A stretch of 64,000 nucleotides of DNA from UBA5734 sp964528645 (GCA_964528645.1 CAZGSR010000003.1:1-64000); one strand, 5' to 3'. Shown: positions 8,688-17,388, counted from the stretch's first letter. Translations and numbers: made by a program. Notes: generated from the letters alone by a model not told the origin.

Positions 8688-9601
8688 GCATTTGTCTCCC
8701 ACTCATACGGCAAAAATTCAGCAAGTGCGGACTCCTTCGAGCCAACGGTCAGCCTAATGCCATCTGGCTTGAGGAGAGTTTCATTCAAACCCTTCACCAA
8801 CTGGCTCACAGTCACTTCACTGATCTCGGCATTGTTGGTCTTGTGGCCACCCGCATGCTGGGTATAAATTGGAAGTTTAAAACCCTTATTTTCATAGTAG
8901 GTACGATCCTCATCAAAAAAATAGTTACCGTGATTGAGATCGATGCCACAGAGGACAATTTTCTTGTATCTCATCAGCCAGGCTAGTTCTATCGCAGAAA
9001 ACAATGTGGCCCGTTTCCGGAAAATCATGAGCTTTCGCTGATGATTGTACTGTTGAAGGATCTGGCTCATTTTTCGAATAGCCGGTGCAATCTGGCTAAT
9101 CTTCAAAATCGGAACAGTCGGGTTGTACAAGGCAAGGAATTCTGTATGGACTGCTACCGGCAGCTTATCTAAATTTTTCTTACCCCGGGCACCATCCTTG
9201 TAGATCATCAAAGTCTGATGCTTTTTATAGGTGTCCAAAACAAGTTCTAGATCATGATAATAACTTTCGGGGAAATAATCCATATCGTGAAGGATTTCTG
9301 CCATGAGGATATCTGGAATGAAGTCATGAAAAATCCAGTCATTCAAACCCATCGTATCGCCATGGCTGATATCATGCCACTGTTCGGTTGTATAGCGATT
9401 GACTGAAGACCCCGTGCCAAGGATGTAAAGCGTATCACTTCTCTTTTTAGCCATGATCTCGTCTAATTTGAGCCAGCGGCCTTTTTTGCCAACACTGTTG
9501 AGTGATATTTTTAACCTGCTCCAAGTGATGCCCAGCCAGAGATACTGGTCATAATACGTGATGCCGAATTTCCGACGCAAATCGGTCAGTATTTTCTTCA
9601 T
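8684..9601 (-). CDS. Candidate GT42-like sialyltransferase (CstII-type fold)
   Basis: This 305-residue protein is not a standard GT2 or GT4 enzyme. Residues 58-68 read LYILGTGSSVN, followed by TMGLNDWIFHD, and a second block near 205-231 contains ELAWLMRYKKIVLCGIDLN. Both blocks resemble Campylobacter CstII-type GT42 sialyltransferases, which have an N-terminal GxGxS loop binding CMP-sugar and a later GYKEIYLxGID block. The assignment is by motif memory only. Context supports it: the next upstream genes encode a glycan-chain transferase, a CMP-nonulosonate synthetase fusion and a NeuB, so a CMP-nonulosonate donor would be available. It overlaps both neighbours by 4 nt. Alternatively it is a related Rossmann-like protein of unknown role. 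Confidence 0.6.
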   Translation of the reverse strand: MKKILTDLRRKFGITYYDQYLWLGITWSRLKISLNSVGKKGRWLKLDEIMAKKRSDTLYILGTGSSVNRYTTEQWHDISHGDTMGLNDWIFHDFIPDILMAEILHDMDYFPESYYHDLELVLDTYKKHQTLMIYKDGARGKKNLDKLPVAVHTEFLALYNPTVPILKISQIAPAIRKMSQILQQYNHQRKLMIFRKRATLFSAIELAWLMRYKKIVLCGIDLNHGNYFFDEDRTYYENKGFKLPIYTQHAGGHKTNNAEISEVTVSQLVKGLNETLLKPDGIRLTVGSKESALAEFLPYEWETNA

Positions 9602-10737
9602 GCGTAATTTCTTACCTCTAGTTGATCAATAAAACGTATGAGTAATTCTGAGTTAGATTGATTTAGAGTTTTCTTATTAATTAGAAAAGTCTCACTAAAA
9701 TTCCGATAAGCTTTTGCATCAACATGGAGTTCAAATGATTCAGGCTGATCAAGGTTAATGTGGGGAGCTTTCAGACGTTTCGCATACTCGATCGCCCCAA
9801 TGGCCATGTATTTCTGCATGCTGTAGAGCATCTCAGGATACCAGAGGAAAACCAGTGGTTTTTCAGACAGGATTGCATTGATCACCGAGGTTGAATAGTG
9901 CGACAGGACCAGCCTGCTGTGTTCGATCAACTGGCCCGTCTTGTACTTGATGATCGGCCGACCGTTGAAGGTCTCTTTATCGTACTCTGCCTTTGGATGG
10001 GCGGCGATGATGACCGGTAAGTTGTGTTCTTTCTCAACTTGGTCAAAAAAGCGGTTCAGCCGGTCGATGTATCCCATTGCATCGACTTTGCGTTTATTCG
10101 CATGCCGTTTCAAACCGTAAAACGGATGGGTTGTAGCCGCAGTGTCAAGAAACACCGCATACGGGCCCTCCATGAAAGGCGGCAAAGCCTTGCTCTGTAA
10201 ATACTCATCGTATTTGACATGATGGATTTTGACGAAGTGGCGCGTGTATTCGGGATAGAAATTGCCATTCGCCAGCAGGTAGTCATATTTGACCGAGCCG
10301 TTGACGAACCAGTTGATGGTGCGACGAATAGGTCCGATTTTCCGGGCCAGGGTCTTGGCTGCATCCATGAAACCGTACCGGAAATCGAGACTACGCCAGT
10401 TGCTTTCAAACAGATGATAGGCCAGACCTTCCTTGGTGATGTTGGCAATCGGGATCTGATGTTTTTTTACTGTCGCATAGATGCGTTTCAGCGAGTAATA
10501 CATGATGTTGGTGATGATCAGAGCAGGTTTGGTGACGCGGCTCAGCTCCTGATCGAACTGCTCGAGTGATTGGATCCTCAGGCAATTTTCCACCCGATGA
10601 CTGACCTGTTCATCCCGGTTGTACAGGCCACTCAGGTCCCAGAGCAAGACGGGATGGGACTTGGCAATCGGCTCGACATAGAGATCGGTCAGATGCTGCT
10701 GGATCATCGGGATGCAGGTCATGATGATGATGTTCAT
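9598..10737 (-). CDS. Capsule or polysialyltransferase-like glycosyltransferase
   Basis: The 379-residue protein has a GT-B-like C-terminal half. Residues around 240-250 read PVIIAAHPKAEYD, and later SRLVLSHYSTSVINAILSEK is followed by PLVFLWYPE. This 'HPK ... S.YSTS ... A...KP' pattern is found in CDP-glycerol glycerophosphotransferases, polysialyltransferases and KpsC/KpsS-type capsule enzymes. It overlaps both the GT42-like gene and the NeuA-KdsC gene by 4 nt, so a CMP-nonulosonate substrate is plausible. No signal peptide or membrane helix is visible. I cannot separate chain polymerisation from single transfer. Confidence 0.6.
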   Translation of the reverse strand: MNIIIMTCIPMIQQHLTDLYVEPIAKSHPVLLWDLSGLYNRDEQVSHRVENCLRIQSLEQFDQELSRVTKPALIITNIMYYSLKRIYATVKKHQIPIANITKEGLAYHLFESNWRSLDFRYGFMDAAKTLARKIGPIRRTINWFVNGSVKYDYLLANGNFYPEYTRHFVKIHHVKYDEYLQSKALPPFMEGPYAVFLDTAATTHPFYGLKRHANKRKVDAMGYIDRLNRFFDQVEKEHNLPVIIAAHPKAEYDKETFNGRPIIKYKTGQLIEHSRLVLSHYSTSVINAILSEKPLVFLWYPEMLYSMQKYMAIGAIEYAKRLKAPHINLDQPESFELHVDAKAYRNFSETFLINKKTLNQSNSELLIRFIDQLEVRNYA

Positions 10738-11921
10738 GACTCAACTTCCCTTCTCACCGTCAGAATCAGGTCAATGACATCGCGCACAGCACCCGCTCCG
10801 CCTTGAACTTTCGTGATGTAATCGCAGATCTTCGTGACTTCCGCCGCAGCGCCAGGTACGGTGCAGGCCAGTCCCACGCGCTGCAAGATACCTTTATCAT
10901 TGAGGTCGTCCCCAATAAAAGCCACTTCACCTGGCTGCAGGTTGTACTGCGCACAAATCCGATCAAGGACCTGGGATTTGTCTTTGACGCCTCGTTCACA
11001 GATGTCGAGTTTGAGCTTTTCCGCCCGGCGCTGAACCAGCTGGGAATTTTCACCCGTGATGATCCCCAGGATAAACCCTTGCTCGCGCAGCAGCTGGAAA
11101 CCCATGCCATCGCGCGTGTTAAATTTTTTCTGTTCGTCACCCTGTTCTGAGTAGTACATCCCACCATCCGTCAGGACGCCGTCGCAGTCGGTCAGCAGAC
11201 ATTTCAAACCCATGATCTTTGCTGCGAGCTGGTTGGATTTCGGCTGGGATTTCTCGAGGAACTTCTCGACGATCATCCAGTCGCTGGGTTCATCAATTTC
11301 GAAATAAGTCTCCTCCGGCATTTCCACTGCTGCAATTGCACCAGAGATCCGGCAGCCAGTCACGAGGAATCGTTCCCTGGATGTCACATAGAAGGCCCCG
11401 TTTTCAACCAGGAAGCCATCATAGTCCTGGCGGCGCGGCCGGTGCAGAGGATCATAGTTTTCTGGCTGGACATGACCATCTACCGCCTGCCAGATAAAGC
11501 GTTTCTGTCGAACAACAGAGAGCACGCTGTCCACATCAGGTTGGTTGAATTTAGCCAAGCCCTCCGTAAGATGCTCATGGCAGAGCAGTGGCGAAGTGGC
11601 CTGGATAAGCAGGAAATTGTCGAACTCGTATTGCTGGGCGAATTCCTGCATGACAGACTCCGTGCTGGCTGTGTCGGTTGAAACTTCCGCCGAGCGCTCA
11701 ACCAGTCTGATTTTGTCCGAGCCATAACGCTGAACTGCCTGGCGGATGTCGTCGCTGTCGGTCGAGACAACCACACAATCTACTTCAGGGCAATGCACAG
11801 CAGCATCCAGCACCCAATAAACCAAGGGGCGGCCATGGATCGGCTTGATGTTTTTCAAGGGGATCGATTTGCTGCCGCCGCGCACAGGGATAAAGGCGAC
11901 GGTTTTACCTAGACGTTCCAT
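10734..11921 (-). CDS. CMP-nonulosonate synthetase fused to KdsC-type HAD phosphatase
   Basis: Two enzymes lie in one 395-residue chain. Residues 1-225 form a NeuA-type cytidylyltransferase: VAFIPVRGGSKSIPLKNI (8-25), VVVSTDSDDI and LIQATSPL. Residues 238-395 form a KdsC-like HAD phosphatase: LLTDCDGVLTDGG (242-254, nucleophile Asp245 and Asp247), ITGENS (288-293) and FIGDDLND (335-342). The fused reaction pair would be removal of the 9-phosphate from a nonulosonate 9-phosphate and activation to CMP-sugar. The same order of domains occurs in vertebrate CMAS, where the HAD part has been linked to KDN. It is 6 nt from the NeuB gene, its obvious partner. Confidence 0.9.
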   Translation of the reverse strand: MERLGKTVAFIPVRGGSKSIPLKNIKPIHGRPLVYWVLDAAVHCPEVDCVVVSTDSDDIRQAVQRYGSDKIRLVERSAEVSTDTASTESVMQEFAQQYEFDNFLLIQATSPLLCHEHLTEGLAKFNQPDVDSVLSVVRQKRFIWQAVDGHVQPENYDPLHRPRRQDYDGFLVENGAFYVTSRERFLVTGCRISGAIAAVEMPEETYFEIDEPSDWMIVEKFLEKSQPKSNQLAAKIMGLKCLLTDCDGVLTDGGMYYSEQGDEQKKFNTRDGMGFQLLREQGFILGIITGENSQLVQRRAEKLKLDICERGVKDKSQVLDRICAQYNLQPGEVAFIGDDLNDKGILQRVGLACTVPGAAAEVTKICDYITKVQGGAGAVRDVIDLILTVRREVES

Positions 11922-11927
11922 CTGTCA

Positions 11928-12797
11928 TCAGTTCCTGAATTTCAATTTATCGCGCTGGACTTGCTCAATCGGCAAGATCTCTTGTTCTTTAAAAGTCAGA
12001 GCTTTGTAAACCGAATCCAGATCGCGCTTGAGCCTGCGAATTCCATCCGGTTCGAGGGATGCCGCATGGTCAGTACCCTTCCAGGTGCGATCCAGGGTGT
12101 AATGGCGCTCGATGATCGAGGCACCCAGGGTATAAGCCGCAATGTCCACCGCAATGCCCAGGTGATGGCCGGAGAAACCAATTTTCTTGACCCGGTTTTC
12201 AAAGGCATCCCGGATGCGGTTGATCTCAAGCAATGCCACATCTTCGAACGGAACTGGGTAACCAGAAGTACAGGCGTAGATGACCAAGTCCTGATTGCGC
12301 TGATGGCGTTCAAACAGTTGGACAATGGCCTCCTCCTCCTGATGGGTGGTCATACCAAAAGAAAGATGGATTTCACCCTCGTAGTTCTCACAGAGCCAGT
12401 CCAGCATCTTAGTGTGATTGTTACAGGCTGATGGGATTTTGATCAATTGCGGTTTGAGAGAGGCAATTTCCTTGGCCGAGGTCAGGTCCCAGACCGAGGT
12501 GCTGTAGACAATCCCCGCCTCTTCACACCATTGCTTGAGCTGGGCATGCTGATCAACTGAGAATTCCAGAAACTCCCGGTGTTCGCCATAGGTGGCACCA
12601 TAGGAATTGGCTGGATTGGGATGTGGTGCATGATATTGCTCTGGTGTCAGCAATTCACGGTTGTTGCGTTTCTGGAATTTGATGATATCGGCTTTGCAGA
12701 ACGTTGCAGCTACCGTGATCAGTTCCTTGGCAATTTCCATCTGGCCCATGTGGTTGCAGCCAGCTTCAGCAATCAAAATTGGTTTTTGATATATCAT
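11928..12797 (-). CDS. NeuB-family nonulosonate (or 9-phosphate) synthase without SAF domain
   Basis: The 289-residue TIM barrel opens PILIAEAGCNHMGQMEIAK and includes IIKFQKRN, LIKIPSACNNH, IHLSFGMTTHQ, GFSGHHLGIAV and IIERHYTLDRTWKGTDH, the PEP, metal and aminosugar-binding blocks of NeuB. It stops after the barrel and lacks the SAF domain that bacterial NeuB normally carries. The ATG is well placed behind GAGGGACGAACA. Together with the NeuA-KdsC fusion 6 nt downstream it could make CMP-KDN or a related CMP-nonulosonate through a phosphorylated intermediate. That choice is inferred from the attached phosphatase domain. A short AT-rich spacer (12798-12851) separates it from the GT4 gene upstream. 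Confidence 0.88.
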   Translation of the reverse strand: MIYQKPILIAEAGCNHMGQMEIAKELITVAATFCKADIIKFQKRNNRELLTPEQYHAPHPNPANSYGATYGEHREFLEFSVDQHAQLKQWCEEAGIVYSTSVWDLTSAKEIASLKPQLIKIPSACNNHTKMLDWLCENYEGEIHLSFGMTTHQEEEAIVQLFERHQRNQDLVIYACTSGYPVPFEDVALLEINRIRDAFENRVKKIGFSGHHLGIAVDIAAYTLGASIIERHYTLDRTWKGTDHAASLEPDGIRRLKRDLDSVYKALTFKEQEILPIEQVQRDKLKFRN

Positions 12798-12851
12798 TGT
12801 TCGTCCCTCATTTTATTCCTTTATTTAACCCATCCTAACATAAAATCAAGC

Positions 12852-14060
12852 CTATTTCATCGTTAGAATACACTCCCATTCTGAAACCACTTGATTTATG
12901 TCAAACGAATTGCTTCTTCTGAAAGCCTGATCAGCAAACGAATTGTACTTTTCGGTATCTTGTAATAGTAATTTGATCGAATCCGCTAAATAAATTTCTT
13001 CCACAGACAGGGAAGATTGGTCATTTGTGTCTATTGCTTGATCTACAGGGACTAAAACACCGTAGTACCTGTCTGGATCAACTGCCAGATAATTTACAAA
13101 GCCATTTGAATCATCTGGTGCCAATATCTCACGTGGTCCAGAGTGACAATCAGTTGCGATGACTGGAATGCCCAGGGCCATTGCCTCGACCAGTGCATTG
13201 GGAAACCCCTCTACCAGCGACGGTAGGACAAACATCTTGGCATTTTTGATAAATGGGTACGGATTCTTCTGGAATCCTGGGAAATGGACAAAGGCCGCCA
13301 CGCCCAGCTGTTTACTCAGTTCCTTCAGATCTTTTTCCAGCTTCCCTTCACCGAGGATGACCAGCTGCAGGTCGGGAAATTGCTCATGCAACGCGGCAAA
13401 GGCCCGGATCAGATGCCACTGACCTTTCTGCCAGTTCATCCGTCCCATGGTCACCACGACTGGATGCTGATAGATAGACTCATACTGAGGATCCAGGTCC
13501 TGATTGCCCTGCTCCCGGATCTGGTCGAGGTGGTAATAGTTGTAGATCACCTGGATCTTCTCCTCTTCAATCCCAAAATGATCAACCAGGTCACGCTTGA
13601 TATCCTCAGTCACGGCGATGATCAGGTCTGCCCGGTTATAGAACAATCGAATCGTGATCTTCCAGAACAAGCCCTTCAAGGAGCGGCCATTTTTCGTCGA
13701 CATGTGATTGCGGACTGAGATGATCGTCCGGCTCCACTTGGCTGTGAGCAGATTCAAAAGATTGGGGTATTCCAAGAAGCTGATGAATACCGTGTCCGGG
13801 TTGTCCTGTTTGATCTTTTTCAGACGTTGCGCCCGTGTCAGGATCGAGAGGAACTTGTTCAGGACGGTGTTTTTTTTGACCGCATCGATGTACTCGAGCT
13901 TACCTGCGACAGGATAGTCGATCCGGTTCTGCGTACCATAGAGCAGGATCGTTTTTTCAATGTCATCAGGCAATTTGCGGGTCAGGTTGGAAACAGCCCG
14001 TTCCGCGCCGCCTTTGGACAAAGTCCCGATGAAAAATGCAACTTTGACAGGCATCGTCAT
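12852..14060 (-). CDS. Family 4 glycosyltransferase
   Basis: This 402-residue GT-B enzyme has the N-terminal loop VAFFIGTLSKGGAERAVSNL and the C-terminal donor site VVTMGRMNWQKGQWHL and VLPSLVEGFPNALVEAMALG, with the EX7E motif of retaining GT4 enzymes. It should add a hexose, hexosamine or uronic acid from a UDP or GDP donor on the cytoplasmic side. Its ATG overlaps the upstream gene as ATGA; a second ATG two codons in (14054) has a better-spaced GGTGG and could be the true start. An insertion near residue 325 (NYLAVDPDRYYG) is seen in several EpsF/Cap-type transferases. Confidence 0.85.
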   Translation of the reverse strand: MTMPVKVAFFIGTLSKGGAERAVSNLTRKLPDDIEKTILLYGTQNRIDYPVAGKLEYIDAVKKNTVLNKFLSILTRAQRLKKIKQDNPDTVFISFLEYPNLLNLLTAKWSRTIISVRNHMSTKNGRSLKGLFWKITIRLFYNRADLIIAVTEDIKRDLVDHFGIEEEKIQVIYNYYHLDQIREQGNQDLDPQYESIYQHPVVVTMGRMNWQKGQWHLIRAFAALHEQFPDLQLVILGEGKLEKDLKELSKQLGVAAFVHFPGFQKNPYPFIKNAKMFVLPSLVEGFPNALVEAMALGIPVIATDCHSGPREILAPDDSNGFVNYLAVDPDRYYGVLVPVDQAIDTNDQSSLSVEEIYLADSIKLLLQDTEKYNSFADQAFRRSNSFDINQVVSEWECILTMK

Positions 14061-14890
14061 TCACCACCAGAAACAGACTTGCGCATCACCTTGCGATAGA
14101 CGAGTTTTGACAGCCACAGGGGCATCAGGTAGAGGCTCAGGCGCATGAACACCGCCATGCCAAGATCACTGATCCTTGCATAACCCAGCCGCCAGGAGCG
14201 GTAGACATTGCGGATGTACAGGCTGGTCGACAACCAGGATTTTCGGCGCTGGTACATGCTCTGGCTGGAGCGGAATTTCAGCAAAGGCTGGCCGATATTC
14301 TGGACCTGGCAGCCACTGGCCAGCATCCGGATGAACAGTTCATAATCCTGGCCCCGCCGCAGATCACTGTAACCACCAAGTTTCAAAACGCAGGATTTCT
14401 TGAACATAACCGTCGGATGAATGAACGGATTACGCCGCTTGCCGTAAGCGTAGATGGCAGACTGATCCAGGGGAACTTCCTTGATTGCAGTGATCTTGTC
14501 ACTGTCATCATAGAATTCACTGACATAGCCACCGACGATGTCAAGCTCCGTTCTGGCCGCAAAAGCTGCCAGTTGCAGGTCCATCCGATTGGGATAGGCA
14601 ATGTCATCGGCGTCCATGCGGGCGACGAGTTCGTGTTTACAGACCGATAGCCCGGCATTCAGGGCCAGGCCAAGGCCGACATTTTCCGGCAACTGAACCA
14701 GATGGATGCTGGGATGTCTGGCGCATTTTTCTGCGATCAGGCGCTGTTGTTCCTCGGTGAGTGGGCCATCGGTGACGATGACAAAATCATCCGTCGGGAC
14801 GGTCTGTGCGAGGATGCTGTCGATGCTGATCCCCAGATGCCCGGGATGATCGCCCCGATATACGGCCATCAAGACACTGTAAGGTTGCAT
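14057..14890 (-). CDS. Family 2 glycosyltransferase
   Basis: This is a 277-residue GT2 enzyme. Key blocks are YSVLMAVYRGDHPGHLGISI at the start, FVIVTDGPLTEEQ, and the metal site VARMDADDIAYPNRM, which closely parallels the MDADD site in the gene at 1-1011. HPTVMFKKS and the RRGQDYELFIRM block follow, typical of the amylovoran / WcaE-like GT2 group with QDYEL as acceptor-side base motif. The C-terminal 60 residues are basic and hydrophobic, probably a membrane-associated helix. The stop overlaps the GT4 start. Confidence 0.85.
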   Translation of the reverse strand: MQPYSVLMAVYRGDHPGHLGISIDSILAQTVPTDDFVIVTDGPLTEEQQRLIAEKCARHPSIHLVQLPENVGLGLALNAGLSVCKHELVARMDADDIAYPNRMDLQLAAFAARTELDIVGGYVSEFYDDSDKITAIKEVPLDQSAIYAYGKRRNPFIHPTVMFKKSCVLKLGGYSDLRRGQDYELFIRMLASGCQVQNIGQPLLKFRSSQSMYQRRKSWLSTSLYIRNVYRSWRLGYARISDLGMAVFMRLSLYLMPLWLSKLVYRKVMRKSVSGGE

Positions 14891-14893
14891 GGG

Positions 14894-15973
14894 TCAGTCC
14901 TCCAGGGGCTGCGGAATGGCGATCTGGTGCTGATCGAGAACCTGTACCAGATGGGCATAGGTCGCCTGGCTCAAACGGATGCCTTCGGCATCACTGCGCA
15001 GTTCCATCTGGTGTCTACCATCTCCAGGCAGATGGATTACCTGCCCTGCGACGGCTCGCGACTGGCGGATGGTCTGCACATAGTCCTCCATGACCAAATC
15101 AAAATCCGATTCCATGACTTGTTTGGGATCGATGACCACAAACATCTGTCCTACGTCCATGGCGGATGTGTTGCCATAGAACTTGCCGACCCGGTTCAAA
15201 TAGGACGCACCTGATAATGCTCCGGCCAGGATATCGAGGCTCATCGCCAGACCTGCACCTTTGTGTCCAGCCATCGGCAGGACCAACCCCCGGATCGCTT
15301 CAAGTGGATCCGTGGTCGGTTGGCCATCTTGGTCTAGCGCCCAGCCCAGTGGGATAGGCTGGTTGCTGAGTCGGGCCTCGTTGATCTTGGATTTGGCGAC
15401 CAGACTGGTCGCCATATCAAATTCGATCGCCGGATAGCGGCCACATGGAACAGCAATGGCAAAGGGATTGGTTCCCAAGAGAGGCTCCCTGCCATTGGAT
15501 ACAGGCATGGCGGCTGGACTGTTGCTGATGGCCACACCAATCAGATCTTTTTCAACCGCCAGCCGGGGGTAGACAAAAGCGGGACCAAACGTATTGCTGT
15601 TGCGACAAAGCACCGTAAAAATACCCGCTGCTGACACCCGCTCAATGGCCAGCTGCATGCAATAACGGGCCGACAGCATTCCGATGGCATTGTCAACATC
15701 GACGACGGCAAAGGCAGCGCTGGAGCGGATGATTTGGTAATGAGGCTGCAGATTGAAACCGTGATTTTCCAAGCGTTTGACGTAACCGGACAGGGCCATC
15801 AGGCCATGGGTGCTAACCCCCGCGCGGTCTGCGGCGACAAACGTCTCGGCAAGTAGCTGAGCCGAAGCGGAAGCCAGACCATAGGTTTGCATGAGCTCTC
15901 TGACTGCTGTGATAAGATGATGTGGATCAACTCGGATCTGGTCATGCATTCCGGTTTCTTTCGATTCAGTCAT
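14894..15973 (-). CDS. Ldh_2-family (malate / L-lactate type) oxidoreductase
   Basis: The protein of about 359 residues belongs to the Ldh_2 (YlbC/ComC/sulfolactate dehydrogenase) family, which uses NAD(P)H on 2-oxo or 2-hydroxy acids and is unrelated to the classical Rossmann lactate dehydrogenases. Visible hallmarks are AADRAGVSTHGLMAL with the catalytic His, LLGTNPFAIAVPCG, EFDMATSLVAKSKI and LPMAGHKGAGLAMSLDILAG. The ATG at 15973 has GGGAG seven bases upstream and overlaps the aldolase stop by 8 nt; the in-frame TTG at 15976 is less likely. With the HpaI-type aldolase it may form a two-step route to a 2-hydroxy acid or a reduced keto-acid sugar for glycan decoration. That is inference. 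Confidence 0.82.
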   Translation of the reverse strand: MTESKETGMHDQIRVDPHHLITAVRELMQTYGLASASAQLLAETFVAADRAGVSTHGLMALSGYVKRLENHGFNLQPHYQIIRSSAAFAVVDVDNAIGMLSARYCMQLAIERVSAAGIFTVLCRNSNTFGPAFVYPRLAVEKDLIGVAISNSPAAMPVSNGREPLLGTNPFAIAVPCGRYPAIEFDMATSLVAKSKINEARLSNQPIPLGWALDQDGQPTTDPLEAIRGLVLPMAGHKGAGLAMSLDILAGALSGASYLNRVGKFYGNTSAMDVGQMFVVIDPKQVMESDFDLVMEDYVQTIRQSRAVAGQVIHLPGDGRHQMELRSDAEGIRLSQATYAHLVQVLDQHQIAIPQPLED

Positions 15974-16781
15974 CAATAATCTCCCGGATCATGGCATGAA
16001 GCTGGGCACGGTTTTGCAGAAAAAATTCTGGTTCTTGCCGGGTCAGGAAAGATTCATACTCCCGGACAGGAGCGAGTGCTTCTTCCAGAGCAGCCACGAT
16101 TTCTGCGAGTGGACGGTCCTCGTCCAGCGTAATGAACGATCTGGCCATGATGGCCATAGTGGACCCGAGCCGGTAATGTTCTGCAATGATTTTCTCGGCA
16201 GGCACGAGGCCCTGGCCGAGCTGGGCAATGCCGCCAAAACCAAATGGCAGACCTCGGGCTCGAATCTTGGCACACATCATTGAGAAAGAGTCGTCGAGCA
16301 AAGTTTGGAATAAAAAGGAATAACCTTTAGATAATGCTAGATCATTGATGCCGATGTGGATGGAATCAATCCCCGGTAAATCAAGGATATCATCCAGAAT
16401 GGCTTCGGCTTCCTTCGTTTCTAAGAGCAGATAGGCCTTTGCTCTACCTCTGACCAGTGATAAAAAGGTCTGGACTTCAGCGAGAGTCTTGAAATAGGGC
16501 AGCATCAGGATATCGGCACCCTGTTCGAGCGCTGATTCAATTTCGTGTGTGGACCGATCGTGAATGGGATTGATCCGAACCATCAGGGGAGTCTGGTGTA
16601 GAACTTCACGAACAGGTGCAATGTCTTGGAGCGAATGGTGGGAGATCCGGGTATCTTTATGGCCCTGACGTTCAAGTTTGCCATTAATCTCCAAATCGAT
16701 GACAACAAAATCAATCCGGCAGGATTCTGCCGCCTGAGCAAACCGGGGATTATTGGTAAAAAACATCAACTTCAGAGGCAT
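15966..16781 (-). CDS. HpcH/HpaI aldolase family protein
   Basis: This is a TIM-barrel protein of about 271 residues related to HpaI class II pyruvate aldolases and citrate lyase beta subunits. Blocks seen are FVVIDLEINGK (acidic metal or enolate site), MVRINPIHD (the Arg that binds the pyruvate carboxylate), GADILMLPYFKTLAEVQTF, AYLLLETKEAEAILDDI (metal Glu) and IHIGINDLALSKGY (metal Asp). The start at 16781 is chosen because GAAGGA lies six bases upstream; longer in-frame starts have no such site. It sits between the phosphoglycosyl transferase and the Ldh_2 gene. Such an aldolase could make or split a 2-keto-3-deoxy sugar acid. It is unusual in a glycan operon. Confidence 0.8.
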   Translation of the reverse strand: MPLKLMFFTNNPRFAQAAESCRIDFVVIDLEINGKLERQGHKDTRISHHSLQDIAPVREVLHQTPLMVRINPIHDRSTHEIESALEQGADILMLPYFKTLAEVQTFLSLVRGRAKAYLLLETKEAEAILDDILDLPGIDSIHIGINDLALSKGYSFLFQTLLDDSFSMMCAKIRARGLPFGFGGIAQLGQGLVPAEKIIAEHYRLGSTMAIMARSFITLDEDRPLAEIVAALEEALAPVREYESFLTRQEPEFFLQNRAQLHAMIREIIDD

Positions 16782-16791
16782 TTGCATTCCT

Positions 16792-17388
16792 TCAGACAGT
16801 TTTATCGACATTGATATTGTCTGACATCATCAGCAGTTTGCCAACAGTTGTCAACGCAATTTTCAAGTCAAATAAGAGAGAAACCTTGTCGACGTATTCC
16901 AAGTCAAAAGCAATCCGCTTTTTCCAATCAATTTCCTTGCGGCCATTGACTTGAGCCCAGCCGGTAATGCCAGGTCTTACTGTAAAGCGACGCTTATCCT
17001 GTTCGGAATACTCTTCATACCGGCAGGGGTGGTAAACCAAGGGTGGGCGCGGCCCGATCCACGACATGTCACCTAAGAGGATATTGAACACCTGCGGCAA
17101 TTCATCGATGCTGGTCAGACGGATCAGGTGGCCAACCTTGGTGACACGGGGGTCACCTTTGAACGAGTACTGTCCTGATCCCATTTTCTCGGCCCCTGTC
17201 ACCATCGAGCGAAACTTGAAGACCTTGAAAACACGGCCATTCAAGCCAATACGGTCTTGTTTGAAAATCACCGGGCCTGGGGACTCCAATTTGATTGAAA
17301 TGGCCGTCAGCAGATAAACAGGCGAGAGTAAAATAAGTACAAGGATTGAAAACAGGATGTCCAGATAACGCTTGATCACTAGATACAT
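16792..17388 (-). CDS. PglC-type phosphoglycosyl transferase (initiating sugar transferase)
   Basis: The 198-residue monotopic phosphoglycosyl transferase has one N-terminal membrane element (about 8-33, ILFSILVLILLSPVYLLTAI), then PVIFKQDRIGLNG, KFRSMV, the catalytic pair in LTSIDELPQVFNIL, IGPRPPL, and RPGITGWAQVNGR. These enzymes move a phosphosugar from a UDP-sugar to undecaprenyl phosphate, starting glycan assembly. The short length without extra N-terminal helices places it with PglC and the core of WcaJ/EpsL. The strong site GGGAGG lies before the ATG. It is the only clear initiating transferase in the locus, and its donor may be the UDP-diNAc-type sugar from the PglF-like enzyme. Confidence 0.9.
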   Translation of the reverse strand: MYLVIKRYLDILFSILVLILLSPVYLLTAISIKLESPGPVIFKQDRIGLNGRVFKVFKFRSMVTGAEKMGSGQYSFKGDPRVTKVGHLIRLTSIDELPQVFNILLGDMSWIGPRPPLVYHPCRYEEYSEQDKRRFTVRPGITGWAQVNGRKEIDWKKRIAFDLEYVDKVSLLFDLKIALTTVGKLLMMSDNINVDKTV

